From positions 372,001-436,000 of the forward strand of contig NZ_SLWR01000008.1 in the NCBI RefSeq assembly GCF_004345665.1: a DNA stretch of 64,000 nt, in the 5' to 3' direction. The position numbers and the translations under genes were made by a program. Each line of letters opens with the position of its first letter. The stretch's first letter is position 1. The stretch comes from Kribbella antiqua. GTDB taxonomy: Bacteria; Actinomycetota; Actinomycetes; Propionibacteriales; Kribbellaceae. This document shows positions 1 to 10,259 of this stretch, one piece after another. The notes beneath the pieces are model-generated. The model was not told the origin of the DNA. It did no database searches and saw nothing but the letters and a program-made list of their open reading frames with translations.

Positions 1-1226
1 ACCCAAACCAGCAGTCGCCTCCGGTTGGGACCGAGCGCTGGTTGATCGGCAGTAGTTGCCGAGTGCTGTCTGCTGGCAGGCGGCGAAGAGGTGATCGTCT
101 GCAGATCGTTTGGTGCCGTGGTAGCCGCTCGCGGGTGCTGAGAGCTGCGCCCGCCCCCCGCTGCTTCTCGCTCATGGCGCTCCCCGCCGGAAGCTGCCGG
201 ACGAGGCGCCGCGGGACCGGGCGCCGCGGGACCGGCTGCCGCGGGACTGGGGGTCGCAGGGGCGGTGGTCGACGGGGCGGGGGCCGCGGGAGTAGGCGTT
301 GCGGGACTGGTTGTGCCGGGGGCGGGTGTTGCAGGGCTGGGGGTTCGGGGAGTGGGGGGCGGTTGGGTGGTGGGGCCAGTGGGGGTCCAGGGGGGTGGGA
401 GGGGTGGGAGTTGGTCGAAGACTTCGGGGGTGTCGGGGGTGGTGGTCCAAGGGGTGGTGCCTGGGGGTGGGAGGGCGCCTGAGGCGGCGAGTAGGCGGGC
501 GGCGGTGTGGGCGGATTCGGGGCGGTGGGAGGGGTCGGTCGCCGTACTGCGGTGGATGAAGTCGGCCAGTGGGCCGTCTACGTGTGGGAGTTTGCCGTCG
601 GCGCCGGGGCGTTCGCCGGTGAGGAGTTCGGCGGCGACCGCTCCTACGGTGTACAGGTCCTGACGTGGGTCCGGGTCGGCGCCGGCCAACTGCTCGGGAG
701 CGATGTAGCCCGGGGTACCGAGGACTGTGCTGTGGCGGGTCATCCGGGGTTCGTCGAGGAGGCCGGCGACGCCGAAGTCGGACAGGCGGAGGTGTGGGCG
801 GCCGGTTCCCGTGACGTCGAGCAGGAGGTTGGCGGGCTTCAGGTCGCGATGTACGACGCCGGCCGCGTGGACCGCCGAGAGGCCGTGAAGGAGCTGGTCC
901 AGCAGTACGGCGACGTACGACGGCGGGAGCGGGCCGTGGTCCCCGAGCAGGGTGGCGACTGAACCGCCGCGGACCAGGTCCATCGCGAACACGACCTTGT
1001 CGTCGTCCGCGGCCCAGCCGTGCGGCGCGACCACGTGCGGGTGCTCGATCCGCAACGACTGCTCCCGCACGAACCGCAGCAGCGTCGCCGCGTCGTGCTG
1101 CCCGAGAACCTTCGCGGCGACGTACGCCGACCTCCGCAGATCCCAGGCCCGCCAGACCGAGCCCATCCCGCCGGTCCCGATCAGGTCGATCAGCCGATAC
1201 CGCCCAGCAAACGCCTCCACCGGCAC
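1..1226 (-). CDS. Serine/threonine protein kinase, 3' part beyond window
   Basis: Leftward gene running off the left edge; about 408 N-terminal residues are visible. Residues about 8-265 form a Hanks-type kinase domain: glycine loop GTGGMGSVW near 16-24, VAAK lysine near 39, catalytic HRDLKPAN near 126, DFG near 150, APE near 176. All catalytic residues are present, so it should phosphorylate Ser/Thr on protein substrates. The kinase domain is followed by a Pro/Thr/Ala-rich linker of over 100 residues and, at the window edge, a basic RRRLL stretch. This is the usual layout of a PknB-like receptor kinase before its membrane helix; the helix itself is not visible. I chose the GTG at 1226, with GGTGGAG upstream, since it begins 8 residues before the conserved YRLIDLIG. 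The target is unknown. Confidence 0.92.
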   Translation of the reverse strand, partial: MPVEAFAGRYRLIDLIGTGGMGSVWRAWDLRRSAYVAAKVLGQHDAATLLRFVREQSLRIEHPHVVAPHGWAADDDKVVFAMDLVRGGSVATLLGDHGPLPPSYVAVLLDQLLHGLSAVHAAGVVHRDLKPANLLLDVTGTGRPHLRLSDFGVAGLLDEPRMTRHSTVLGTPGYIAPEQLAGADPDPRQDLYTVGAVAAELLTGERPGADGKLPHVDGPLADFIHRSTATDPSHRPESAHTAARLLAASGALPPPGTTPWTTTPDTPEVFDQLPPLPPPWTPTGPTTQPPPTPRTPSPATPAPGTTSPATPTPAAPAPSTTAPATPSPAAAGPAAPGPAAPRPAASGGERHEREAAGGGRSSQHPRAATTAPNDLQTITSSPPASRQHSATTADQPALGPNRRRLLVW

Positions 1227-1379
1227 GAAAATACAGCTCCACCCGCCCACCGAACCCCCGGACGCGACCTTTCGCCGCCATCCGCGCGGGTTCCACGGTC
1301 AAGTCGCCCACCACCTGTGTGCCGTCAGGCCGGCGGCAGGACGCGCGGGCGTGATGGGTGAGGACTGCGGCGCGGCGAT

Positions 1380-1890
1380 CCTGCGGGAGTGGCGTGGCGG
1401 CGCGGCGGCGTGGCGGTGTGCGGTGTGGTGGTTGGGGGCGGCGGTGCGGGGCTGGCGTGGCGGGGCGGCGGCGTGGGGGTGTTGTGGTGCGGCGTGGGGC
1501 GGCGTGGGCTGCTGTGGGCTGGGTCGTCAGCGGGCAGCGGGCTGGCGGTGGGGGCGGCGGTCCCGGCGTGGCGGTTGCGGTGCGGTGGTGGGGGGCGGCG
1601 GTGCGGGGCTGGCGTGGCGGGGCGGCCGCGTGGGGGTGTTGTTGTGCGGCGTGGGCTGCTGTGGGCTGGGTCGTCAGCGGGCTGGCGGTGGGGGCGGCGG
1701 TGCCGGCGTGGCGGTGTTGCGGTGCGGTGGTGGGCGCGGCGGTGCGAGGCTGGCGCGGCGGGGCGGCGGCGTGGGGGGTGTTGTGGTGCGGTGTGCGGGC
1801 GGCGGGGCCGCTGTGGGTTGGGTCGTCAGCGGGCAGGGGGCAGGGGGCTGGTGGTGGGGGCGGGGCAATCGGGTTGCTGTGGGTGGGGAA
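1380..1890. repeat. G-rich imperfect tandem repeat, about 150-bp unit
   Basis: The gene-free stretch 1227-1909 is dominated by a low-complexity block that is G-rich on the + strand and almost free of A. Landmarks recur at about 140-157 bp: GGGTCGTCAG begins near 1521, 1668 and 1820; GCGGTGCGGGGCTGG-like strings begin near 1441, 1598 and 1739. Three full copies and partial ends are visible. Spacings of 147, 152, 157 and 141 bp are mostly not multiples of three, which argues against a coding repeat. Long open frames across it come from base composition. Nothing else is recognisable between the kinase start and the MFS gene. Confidence 0.75.
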
Positions 1891-1909
1891 ATCGATTTGA
1901 CTGCGAAGG

Positions 1910-3109
1910 ATGACCGACGGTCGGGGGAGAGGCACCCGCACGGAGTTGCGTCGCGTGGTCGCCGCGCTGGCGATCACCTCGACAGTTGGATACGGCGTCC
2001 TGACCTACGCCTTCAGCGCACTCCTGGGCCCGATGAGCGCCGAGCTCAGGATCTCAACCACAACCGCCGTTGGCGCGTCGACCACCGCAGTGCTGGTGAG
2101 CGGCCTGATGTCCATCCCCGTCGGCCGGTGGCTCGACGCCAGAGGCGGACGCGGGCTGATGGCATCTGGCTCGCTGCTCGGCGCGATCGCCGTACTCGGG
2201 TGGTCGCAGGTGCAGAACACCCTTCAGCTGTACGGCGTTTTCGTCGCGGTCGGCGTCGCGTCGGCGATGGTGCTCTACCCGCCGGCGTTCGCGGTCGTGG
2301 TGGCGGTCGCCGATCCGGCCGCGCGTACGAAGGCCATCCTCAGCATCACGATCGTCGGCGGCTTCGCCAGCTCCATCTTCATCCCGCTCACCGGCCACCT
2401 CGCCGCAGACTACGGCTGGCGCGCTGCCCTCGTCGACCTCGCCGCAGCCCTGGCCGTCACCACCATCCCCCTCCACGCCTTCCTCATCCCGCGCACGACG
2501 CCCGCGCCGCGCACCACCACCAAAACCCCCAAGACCCCTGCAAGGGTCCTCAAAGACCCCGGATTCTGGTTGCTCGCAGGCGCGTTCGTGGTGCACAGCG
2601 CCGCGCTGGCAATGATCTCGGTACACCTGGTGCTGTACCTGATCGGCCTCGGCCACCCGCCCGCCCGCGCAGCAACCCTGGCCGGCCTGCTCGGCCTGCT
2701 GTCCGTCACCGGCCGCCTCGTCACCAGCCTGTCCGCGCGGTGGTTGCCGATGGCCACCATCACCGCCACAGTGCTCGGCATCCAGGGCCTGTCGATCTCA
2801 CTGCTCCCGGTCGTCGGCAAACACCTCAGCGGCGCGATCGTGTGCCTGGTGCTGTTCGGGCTCGGTTTCGGCGTCTCGTCGATCGCGACCCCGGCGATCC
2901 TGCTCGACCGGTACGGCGCCGACGGGTACGCGACCATCAGCGGGATCCTGACCACCCCGGTCACCATCGCCAAGGCCGTCGGACCGCTCGGCGGCGCCGT
3001 CGTGGCCAACGCCCTCGGCTACCGCGACATGGTCCTGACCGTCGCGGCCGGCTGCCTCGTGGCAGCAACTGCCCTGGCCCTGACGCCGCGACCAAGTACC
3101 ACGATGTGA
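1910..3109 (+). CDS. MFS transporter
   Basis: A 399-residue polytopic protein with about 12 hydrophobic segments in two halves joined by a Pro/Thr/Lys-rich loop near residues 196-210. The GRWLDARGGR loop near residues 72-81 matches the MFS loop 2-3 signature. This supports a major facilitator, probably a monocarboxylate- or drug-type carrier; the substrate cannot be read from sequence. The ATG at 1910 has GAAGG very close to it, so the exact start is uncertain; an in-frame TTG about 12 codons in is an alternative. It stands alone between the repeat block and the FMN riboswitch, whose promoter must lie in the short gap after it. Confidence 0.82.
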   Translation: MTDGRGRGTRTELRRVVAALAITSTVGYGVLTYAFSALLGPMSAELRISTTTAVGASTTAVLVSGLMSIPVGRWLDARGGRGLMASGSLLGAIAVLGWSQVQNTLQLYGVFVAVGVASAMVLYPPAFAVVVAVADPAARTKAILSITIVGGFASSIFIPLTGHLAADYGWRAALVDLAAALAVTTIPLHAFLIPRTTPAPRTTTKTPKTPARVLKDPGFWLLAGAFVVHSAALAMISVHLVLYLIGLGHPPARAATLAGLLGLLSVTGRLVTSLSARWLPMATITATVLGIQGLSISLLPVVGKHLSGAIVCLVLFGLGFGVSSIATPAILLDRYGADGYATISGILTTPVTIAKAVGPLGGAVVANALGYRDMVLTVAAGCLVAATALALTPRPSTTM

Positions 3110-3166
3110 CCTGGCTCCTGGCGCGCTGGCCTGGCAGGGGCATACTTGAACCACGAGTGAACCCAC

Positions 3167-3300
3167 TCGCGTGCTCCGGGGTCGGTGTAATTCCGAGCCG
3201 GCGGTAACAGTCCGCGACCCGGCCGCAGCAGTTCGGCGGCCGGTTGACCTGGTGGAATTCCAGGACCGACGGTGAAAGTCCGGATGGGAGGCGCACGCGA
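3167..3300 (+). ncRNA. FMN riboswitch (RFN element)
   Basis: This matches the conserved FMN aptamer: GGTGTAATTCCGAGCCGGCGGT, split here as GGTGTAATTCC and GAGCCGGCGGT, then CCGCGACCC, GGTGGAATTCCAGGACCGAC and GTCCGGATGGGAG. The closing P1 helix is an 8-bp perfect pair, TCGCGTGC at 3167-3174 with GCACGCGA at 3293-3300. It lies 100 nt before the ribD start. FMN binding is known to reduce expression of such rib operons. In actinobacteria this is usually through ribosome-site sequestration, and no U-run terminator is seen here. A -10-like CATACT at 3141-3146 would start the transcript just upstream. Confidence 0.97.
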
Positions 3301-3400
3301 TCGGCGGAGCGCGCCAACGGGCCTGTCACCAAGCCCGCCTGGAGCGAGTCGCCGGTTGTCACGAGCCCCGGAGTGCGTCCGTGACGACGAGGGACCGTGT

Positions 3401-4438
3401 GTGAACAACGCTTCGCCGATCGATGTCGCCTGGATGCGGCGTGCGGTCGAGCTGGCTGCCCGGGGCATCGGCAGCACCCACCCGAACCCGGTGGTGGGCT
3501 GTGTCATCACCGGCAAGGACGGGCATCCGGTCGGTGAGGGCTTCCACGCCGTTGCCGGTGGCCCCCATGCCGAGGTCGAGGCGCTGCGGATGGCGGGAGA
3601 CGCGGCTCGCGGCGGTACGGCGTACGTGACCCTGGAGCCCTGCAATCACACCGGCCGGACCGGGCCGTGTGCCGACGCGTTGATCGAGGCCGGAGTCGCC
3701 CGCGTGGTGTACGCCGTACCGGACCCGAACAACGAGGCGGCCGGTGGCGCCGAAAAGCTCAAGAGCAAGAACATCCAGGTCGAGCAGGGCGTGCTGCAGA
3801 CCGAAGCCGAAGCCGTCAACCACGTCTGGCTGCACAGCGTGCGGATGGGTCGGCCGTTCGTCACCTGGAAGTTCGCCACCACCCTCGACGGCCGCAGCGC
3901 GGCGCCGGACCGGACCAGTAAGTGGATCACCGGGCCGCTCGCGCGGGCCGACGTACACCGGAAGCGAGCCGAGTGCGACGCGATTGCCGTCGGCACCCAG
4001 ACCGTGCTGGACGACGACCCTGAGCTGACCGTCCGGGACGAGTACGACGTGCCGGCCGAGCGGCAGCCGCTGCGCGTCGTCGTCGGCGACCGTGAGGTAC
4101 CGCTGACCGCGAAGGTCCGCAACGACCGCGCGCCGACCCTGATCCTGCCCACCCACGACCCTGCCGAGGTGCTCCGGCAGCTGGACGACCACCACATCCG
4201 GCACCTCTGGCTCGAGGGCGGCCCGACGCTGGCCGCCGCGTTCCTCCGCGCCCGCCTGGTCGACCAGATCGTCGCGTACATCGCCCCGGCCGTGCTCGGT
4301 TCCGGGTACGCCGCGATCGGCGACCTCGGCGCGGAATCTATCGACCACCTGCGGCGGTTCAAGCTAGCGGACGTCACCCGCCTCGGCGACGACGTCCGGC
4401 TGACCCTGACGCCGCTCGATCCGCAAAGGACGCACTGA
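3401..4438 (+). CDS. ribD: Riboflavin biosynthesis deaminase/reductase RibD
   Basis: Bifunctional 345-residue enzyme. The N-terminal cytidine-deaminase-like domain deaminates the GTP-derived pyrimidine and the C-terminal RibD_C domain reduces it with NADPH, the second and third steps of riboflavin synthesis. Visible signatures are THPNPVVG near residues 26-33, the zinc motif HAEVEAL near 56, PCNHTGRTGPC near 79-89, and TLDGRSA plus SKWITG in the reductase half. The open frame extends upstream into the riboswitch, so I chose the GTG at 3401: GAGGGA lies 6-8 nt before it and the protein then starts at the family's usual place. The stop abuts the ribE start. Confidence 0.95.
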   Translation: MNNASPIDVAWMRRAVELAARGIGSTHPNPVVGCVITGKDGHPVGEGFHAVAGGPHAEVEALRMAGDAARGGTAYVTLEPCNHTGRTGPCADALIEAGVARVVYAVPDPNNEAAGGAEKLKSKNIQVEQGVLQTEAEAVNHVWLHSVRMGRPFVTWKFATTLDGRSAAPDRTSKWITGPLARADVHRKRAECDAIAVGTQTVLDDDPELTVRDEYDVPAERQPLRVVVGDREVPLTAKVRNDRAPTLILPTHDPAEVLRQLDDHHIRHLWLEGGPTLAAAFLRARLVDQIVAYIAPAVLGSGYAAIGDLGAESIDHLRRFKLADVTRLGDDVRLTLTPLDPQRTH

Positions 4439-5041
4439 ATGTTCACCGGAATCGTCGAGGAGCTCGGCACTGTCGAGGCGCTCGACCTGCTCCCAGGTGA
4501 CGCCGCCCGGCTCACCATTCGAGGTCCCAAGGTCACCGAGGACGCGCACCACGGCGACTCGATCGCGGTCAACGGCTGTTGCCTGACCGTGGTCGAGACC
4601 GGCGACGGAACTTTCACCGCCGACGTCATGAGCGAGACGCTGAAGCGCACCAGCCTCGGCCAGGCCGCGAAGGGCTCGCACGTCAACCTGGAGCGGGCAG
4701 TCGCAGCGCACGCGCGCCTCGGCGGGCACATCGTCCAGGGCCACGTCGACGGCGTCGGCACGATCGCGAGCCGTACGCCGTCCGAGCACTGGGAGGACGT
4801 CCGGATCGCCGCCGACGCGAGCATCCTCAAGTACATCGCCGAGAAGGGCTCGATCGCGATCGACGGAGTGTCCCTCACCGTCACTGGCGTGGACGACGCC
4901 ACCGGCACCTTCGGTGTCAGCCTGATCCCGACCACCCTCGAGCTCACCGTGCTCGGCCGCAACCAGGTGGGCGACCTGGTCAACCTCGAAGTCGACGTGA
5001 TCGCCAAGTACGTCGAGCGACTCCTGGGAGGCGACAAGTGA
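4439..5041 (+). CDS. ribE: Riboflavin synthase, alpha subunit
   Basis: A 200-residue riboflavin synthase that dismutates two 6,7-dimethyl-8-ribityllumazine molecules to riboflavin and the ribityl-pyrimidine. It shows the diagnostic N-terminus MFTGIVEELG and the internal duplication of two barrel domains: NGCCLTVV and FTADVMSETL in the first half, DGVSLTVTGV and FGVSLIPTTL in the second. The second half carries HIVQGHVDG. Length is typical. It starts directly after the ribD stop and overlaps the next gene by 4 nt (GTGA), so it belongs to the FMN-controlled rib operon. Some nomenclatures call this gene ribC. Confidence 0.96.
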   Translation: MFTGIVEELGTVEALDLLPGDAARLTIRGPKVTEDAHHGDSIAVNGCCLTVVETGDGTFTADVMSETLKRTSLGQAAKGSHVNLERAVAAHARLGGHIVQGHVDGVGTIASRTPSEHWEDVRIAADASILKYIAEKGSIAIDGVSLTVTGVDDATGTFGVSLIPTTLELTVLGRNQVGDLVNLEVDVIAKYVERLLGGDK

Positions 5042-5712
5042 ACCCGGTCGATTGGCTGCTCCACGCACAGGTGGAGATCGCCGGCTCGCCGGTGCTGGTC
5101 CGCGAGATCGTCGGCAACGTGTTCGGTCTCGGCAGCGCTCTGTTCGGCATGCGCCGGCTGGTCGCCGCCTGGCCGGTCGGCATCGTCGGCAACGTGCTGC
5201 TGTTCACGGTCTTCGTCGGCGGGATCTTCGACACCCCGCAGGACAAGGACCTCTGGGGCCAGGCCGGCCGTCAGGTGTTCTTCGCGATCGTGAGCCTCTA
5301 CGGCTGGTACCGCTGGTACCAGACCCGCCACGCCGGCGCCGACAAGGCAGTCCAGCCGCGTTGGGCGACCGCACGCGAGCGGCTCGAGCTGCTCGGCATC
5401 GGGGTCGTGCTCTACGCGATCGCGTACGTCGTACTCCGCGAACTCGGCTCCTGGGGACCGCAGTGGGACGCGTGGATCCTGACCGGTTCGATCCTGGCGA
5501 CGTACGGGATGGCCCGGGGGTTCGTCGAGTTCTGGCTGATCTGGATCGCTGTCGACGTGGTCGGCGTACCGCTGCTGGTGCAGGCGAAGTTCTATCCGTC
5601 GGCGACGATGTACATCGTTTACGGGCTGTTCTGCGTGCTCGGTTTCGCGTCCTGGTGGAAGATCCAGAACCGCGAGCGGGTCTCGACTCCGGAACCAGTG
5701 GTGGTGGGCTGA
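5038..5712 (+). CDS. ribM: PnuC-family riboflavin transporter RibM/PnuX
   Basis: A 224-residue membrane protein with about seven hydrophobic helices and PnuC-family features: the LFGMRRL region near residues 32-38 and the W-rich YGWYRWYQT segment near 89-97. PnuC relatives import vitamins by facilitated diffusion. When encoded inside FMN-riboswitch rib operons of actinobacteria they are known as RibM (PnuX) and carry riboflavin, so context drives the substrate call. The GTG start overlaps the ribE stop (GTGA), indicating translational coupling; the ribBA start follows 1 nt after its stop. A nicotinamide riboside substrate is possible but unlikely here. Confidence 0.88.
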   Translation: MNPVDWLLHAQVEIAGSPVLVREIVGNVFGLGSALFGMRRLVAAWPVGIVGNVLLFTVFVGGIFDTPQDKDLWGQAGRQVFFAIVSLYGWYRWYQTRHAGADKAVQPRWATARERLELLGIGVVLYAIAYVVLRELGSWGPQWDAWILTGSILATYGMARGFVEFWLIWIAVDVVGVPLLVQAKFYPSATMYIVYGLFCVLGFASWWKIQNRERVSTPEPVVVG

Positions 5713-5713
5713 C

Positions 5714-6951
<1,238 letters not shown>

Positions 6952-6952
<1 letters not shown>

Positions 6953-7422
6953 TGTCGGGCAGCGGAGCACCCACGATCGAAACCCCCCGCGTCGAAGGGG
7001 CCCGCGTCGCGATCGTCGCGGCCCAATGGCACCCGAAGGTCACCGACGCCCTGGTCGCCGGCGCCATCCGGGCCCTGGACGAGGCCGGCGTCACCGACTA
7101 CACGGTGATCCGGGTGCCGGGCTCCTTCGAACTCCCGGTCGCGTCGTTGCACGCGGCAAAGAACGGGTACGACGCGGTGGTCGCGCTGGGCGTGGTGATC
7201 CGGGGCGACACCCCGCACTTCGAGTACGTCTGCCAGGCGGCGACCGAAGGTCTGATGCAGGTCGGCGTGACCACCGGGATCCCGATCGGCTTCGGCGTAC
7301 TCACGTGCGACAACGACCCACAGGCACTGGACCGAGCCGGCCTCCCCGACAGCCGCGAAGACAAGGGCTACGAAGCAACCCAAGCAGCCCTCTCCACCCT
7401 GGTAGCCATCCGCAACCTGTAG
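6952..7422 (+). CDS. ribH: 6,7-dimethyl-8-ribityllumazine synthase
   Basis: A 156-residue lumazine synthase, the penultimate riboflavin step, condensing the ribityl-pyrimidine with the RibBA butanone phosphate. Diagnostic motifs are VPGSFELPV near residues 60-68, [14 protein letters not shown] near 82-95 with the catalytic His, and [12 protein letters not shown] near 110-121. It is the last gene of the rib operon; the start overlaps the ribBA stop and a clear intrinsic terminator follows 12 nt after its stop. Confidence 0.97.
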
Positions 7423-7433
7423 ATCCTCCCCAC

Positions 7434-7473
7434 GCCTGAATCGCATCGAATGTTGTGATTCAGGTGCCTTTTT
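7434..7473 (+). terminator. Intrinsic terminator of the rib operon
   Basis: An 8-bp perfect stem, CCTGAATC at 7435-7442 pairing with GATTCAGG at 7457-7464, is followed by GTGCC and a run of five T at 7469-7473. It sits immediately after ribH and before the next start codon. This is the clearest Rho-independent terminator in the window. Confidence 0.85.
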
Positions 7474-7501
7474 GCTTGGTCGTTACGTAATCTCTGTCGG
7501 T

Positions 7502-8131
7502 ATGGATTGGCACGAGTGGCACGGGGACTATGACGTACCTGGGTCTTCGCTGGCGCGGCGGCTGGAAGTCGTCCAGGGGCAGGTTCGGTCGGCGCTGGAT
7601 GGGTGTCCGCCTGGGCCGTTGCAGGTCGTGAGCATGTGTGCTGGTGAGGGGCGCGACCTGCTGGAGGTGCTGCCGAAACATCCGCGGCGGGATGACGTAC
7701 GGGCGCGGCTCGTCGAGCTGGATCCGCGCAGTACGGCGATAGCCGAGGAGACGGCCCGGTCAACAGGTCTGACGCAGGTCGAGGTGGTCGAAGGGGATGC
7801 GGCCCTGACCGACAACTACGCGGGGATGGTGCCGGCCGACGTCGTACTGGTGTGTGGAGTGTTCGGCAACATCTCCGACGAAGACATCGAACGGACCATC
7901 GACACCTGCCGCGCACTGAGCAAGAGCGGCGGTACGACGATCTGGACCCGGCACCGCGGCGAACCGGACCTGGTGCCGACGATCTGCGACTGGTTCGAGG
8001 AGCGCGGCTTCGAACGGCTCTACCTCTCACCGCCCGACGCCGGCTTCGGTGTCGGCGCGCACCGCTTCACAGATCCGCCCCAACCTCTCACCCCAGGCCA
8101 ATCCATGTTCACCTTCGCGAGCCAGCGGTGA
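7502..8131 (+). CDS. SAM-dependent methyltransferase family protein
   Basis: A 209-residue protein with a Rossmann-type SAM motif VVSMCAGEGRDLLEVL near residues 43-58, an acidic VELDPRS near 74 that would bind the SAM ribose, and later VVLVCGVFGNI. The fold is class I methyltransferase; the substrate is unknown. I chose the ATG at 7502 rather than the upstream TTG at 7472, because the latter overlaps the rib terminator. No strong ribosome site precedes it. The last 4 nt overlap the following MFS gene (GTGA), so the two are probably co-expressed and may act on one compound. Confidence 0.78.
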   Translation: MDWHEWHGDYDVPGSSLARRLEVVQGQVRSALDGCPPGPLQVVSMCAGEGRDLLEVLPKHPRRDDVRARLVELDPRSTAIAEETARSTGLTQVEVVEGDAALTDNYAGMVPADVVLVCGVFGNISDEDIERTIDTCRALSKSGGTTIWTRHRGEPDLVPTICDWFEERGFERLYLSPPDAGFGVGAHRFTDPPQPLTPGQSMFTFASQR

Positions 8132-9300
8132 ACTACCGCCCGCTGATCTGGCTTGCCGTCGCGGCGTTCTCGACCGGGATCGACGGATATGTGCTGGCCG
8201 GTCTGCTCCCCGCCATCGCCGACGACCTGAACGTCGTACCAGCGGTCGCCGGACAGTTGATGTCGGCGTTCGCGCTGACCTCCGCACTCGCCGCCCCGCT
8301 GCTCAGCACCGTGACGAGCCGCTGGGAGCGGCGCAGGACCATCGCGATCGCTCTGGCCGTCTTCGTGCTCGGCAACCTCATCGTCGCCGCGGCGCCGAAC
8401 TACCCGATCGCGCTCGGCGGCCGGATCGTCGCGGCGCTCGGCGGATGCCTGCTCAATGCCGCCGTGAGCGCGTACGTGATCGCGCTGACGCCGGCCAAGG
8501 ATCACGGCAAGGGGCTGTCGTTCGTACTCGGTGGCTGGATGGCCGCGACCGCGCTCGGCGTACCGGTCGGCTTGGTGATCGGGCAGTCGAACTGGCGGTT
8601 CCCGATGATTCTGGTCGCAGTCGTCGGCAGCGTCGCGCTGGTCGGCATCCTGCTCAAGCTCCCGCGCTTGCATCTGCCGTCCGCAACACTGGCCGAGCGC
8701 TTGCGACCCCTCGGGCAGCCACGCCTGCTGGCCGGTCTCCTCGTCACGACCGGCATCCTCTGCAGCAGCTACACCTGCTTCACGTATGCGTCGCTCATCC
8801 TGCACCGGGCGTTCCCGGCCGAATGGATGATGATCCTGATCATGTTCGGCTATGGCCTCGCCAGCATGCTCGGCAACGCGGTCACCGGCCGGCTCGCGGA
8901 CCGATTCACGCCGCTTCGGGTGCTGACCGTCGTACTGATCGGGCTTTTCACCAACGCAGTGCTGGGAGCCCTGGCGTTCAGGTTCGCTCCGCTGGGCGTC
9001 CTCGCGGTCGCGGGCCTGGTGTGGTTCTTCGCCGCCGGAATCGGCAACGGCGGCGCGGCCGTCCCTCAGCAGGCCCGCCTCGCCGCCTTCGCCCCGGACT
9101 CCGCCGCCATCGTGATGGCCCTCAACGGCAGCGCCATCTCGCTCGGCGCCGCCCTCGGAGGTGGTCTCGGCGGCGTGACGCTGGCCGCCGCCTCATCGCC
9201 GTACGACCTGCTTGCCGTCGCCGCCGTCGTCCTGGCCCTGACCCTGGGCCTCCACCTCATCGTCGCCAAGACTCGCCAGTACGACGAGGTGGTCTCCTAG
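8128..9300 (+). CDS. MFS transporter, drug-efflux type
   Basis: A 390-residue major facilitator with about 12 membrane helices. The N-terminal GIDGYVLAGLLPAIADDL stretch and the SRWERRRTIAIAL loop resemble the DHA1 sugar/drug efflux (AraJ/YdhP-like) group. The upstream frame is open, but the GTG at 8128 is preferred because it overlaps the methyltransferase stop (GTGA) and puts the first helix at the expected place. Its stop TAG lies in a CTAG that also holds the stop of the opposing gene, so the two converge with a 4-nt overlap and no terminator between them. Confidence 0.85.
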   Translation: MNYRPLIWLAVAAFSTGIDGYVLAGLLPAIADDLNVVPAVAGQLMSAFALTSALAAPLLSTVTSRWERRRTIAIALAVFVLGNLIVAAAPNYPIALGGRIVAALGGCLLNAAVSAYVIALTPAKDHGKGLSFVLGGWMAATALGVPVGLVIGQSNWRFPMILVAVVGSVALVGILLKLPRLHLPSATLAERLRPLGQPRLLAGLLVTTGILCSSYTCFTYASLILHRAFPAEWMMILIMFGYGLASMLGNAVTGRLADRFTPLRVLTVVLIGLFTNAVLGALAFRFAPLGVLAVAGLVWFFAAGIGNGGAAVPQQARLAAFAPDSAAIVMALNGSAISLGAALGGGLGGVTLAAASSPYDLLAVAAVVLALTLGLHLIVAKTRQYDEVVS

Positions 9301-10259
9301 CCGATCCGGGTGTGCTGCATTTGCCAGTTGGGGAGCCAGGTTTTGCCGCCGTCGGTTGAGAAGGATTGTTCCCAGGAGGCTTTGTCGGTGCCGGGGGTCC
9401 AGGTGAAGCGGACGTCGATGGGTTGGCCTTCCCAGGTGTCGGGGGCGTCGAAGATGCCGGTGCCGTCTTCGCGGAAGGAGCCGACGACGGGGGTTTCGAG
9501 TTGGCCGCGGAGGCTGTTGATCCAGTGGATCGCCCAGGTCTTCGACGAAGGGTTGTAGATGCGCAGGGTCGCGCCGCGGAAGCCTTCGGTTGGGAACCAG
9601 CCTTCGTCGAAGGAGATGGCGCCGTCGAAGTACGTCGTTACTTCCATCTCGGACTGGAAGTCGTACCACTCAGCAGGCTCCCCCAGCGCGGGCTTGCGGC
9701 GGCGATTCGCCATGTCCCAACGCCCGACGAGGAAGTCGAAGTCGCCGGTCACCTTCGGCACATCCAAAGCAGGTGGCGGTGTCTCCCGGCGAGTGAACTC
9801 CATGATCCAGTTGGTTTCCCAGGTCTCACCCCCGTCGTTCGAGTAGCTCTGCTCCCAGTGCGCCGACGACTCGGTGATGTCCGACCATGAGTAGCTCGCC
9901 AGGATCGGCTGCCCGTCGACCTCGTCCTCGCCGACCAGCCAGCAGTTGGAGCCGTCGTCCGACCAGCGGCCGCGCACTGGCGGATACAGCCGCATCGTCC
10001 GGCTGTCGACCCACCAAATGCTCCACTCCTGTGAGACCGGGTCGAACAGCCGCACCGAGAGCCCGTACGACGACTTGGTCGGAAACCGCATCTCGTCGAT
10101 GCTGATGGCTCCGTCGAAGTACGTCCGGGCCGTCGTCGTCCCGTCGTACTCGAGCCACTCGTCGGAGCCCTGGAACACCTTCGTCAAAGTCCGGTGCCGG
10201 ACGTCGAAGTCCCCGTTCAGGAAGTCGAAGTCGCCAGTCACCTTGGTCCATGTGGTCAT
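9297..10259 (-). CDS. Unknown protein with two tandem homologous domains
   Basis: A 320-residue soluble protein made of two copies of an approximately 155-residue domain. Each copy runs VTGDFDFL, then TYFDGAIS.DE..FPT, an R.Y/F.P....W.I.W segment, DG..., GQPI, WEQS.S.DGG.TW and a closing NW.M..TR. There is no signal peptide or membrane helix. I do not recognise the family with certainty; the short beta-rich repeats suggest a beta-barrel or calycin-like fold. It is divergent from a WYL regulator across only 62 bp, the usual arrangement of a regulator with its target, so its expression is probably tied to that regulator. Confidence 0.75.
   Translation of the reverse strand: MTTWTKVTGDFDFLNGDFDVRHRTLTKVFQGSDEWLEYDGTTTARTYFDGAISIDEMRFPTKSSYGLSVRLFDPVSQEWSIWWVDSRTMRLYPPVRGRWSDDGSNCWLVGEDEVDGQPILASYSWSDITESSAHWEQSYSNDGGETWETNWIMEFTRRETPPPALDVPKVTGDFDFLVGRWDMANRRRKPALGEPAEWYDFQSEMEVTTYFDGAISFDEGWFPTEGFRGATLRIYNPSSKTWAIHWINSLRGQLETPVVGSFREDGTGIFDAPDTWEGQPIDVRFTWTPGTDKASWEQSFSTDGGKTWLPNWQMQHTRIG

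Noticed and set aside
172-1977. Leftward 601-codon Pro/Arg-rich open frame
   Set aside because: It reads the kinase region in a shifted frame (HRDLKPAN becomes an Arg/Pro string) and crosses the G-rich repeat. It is open because of base composition only.
3272-3400. Upstream ATG extension of ribD
   Set aside because: The first codons lie inside the FMN aptamer (GTGAAAGTCCGGATGGG region). The GTG at 3401 has a ribosome site and gives the normal N-terminus.
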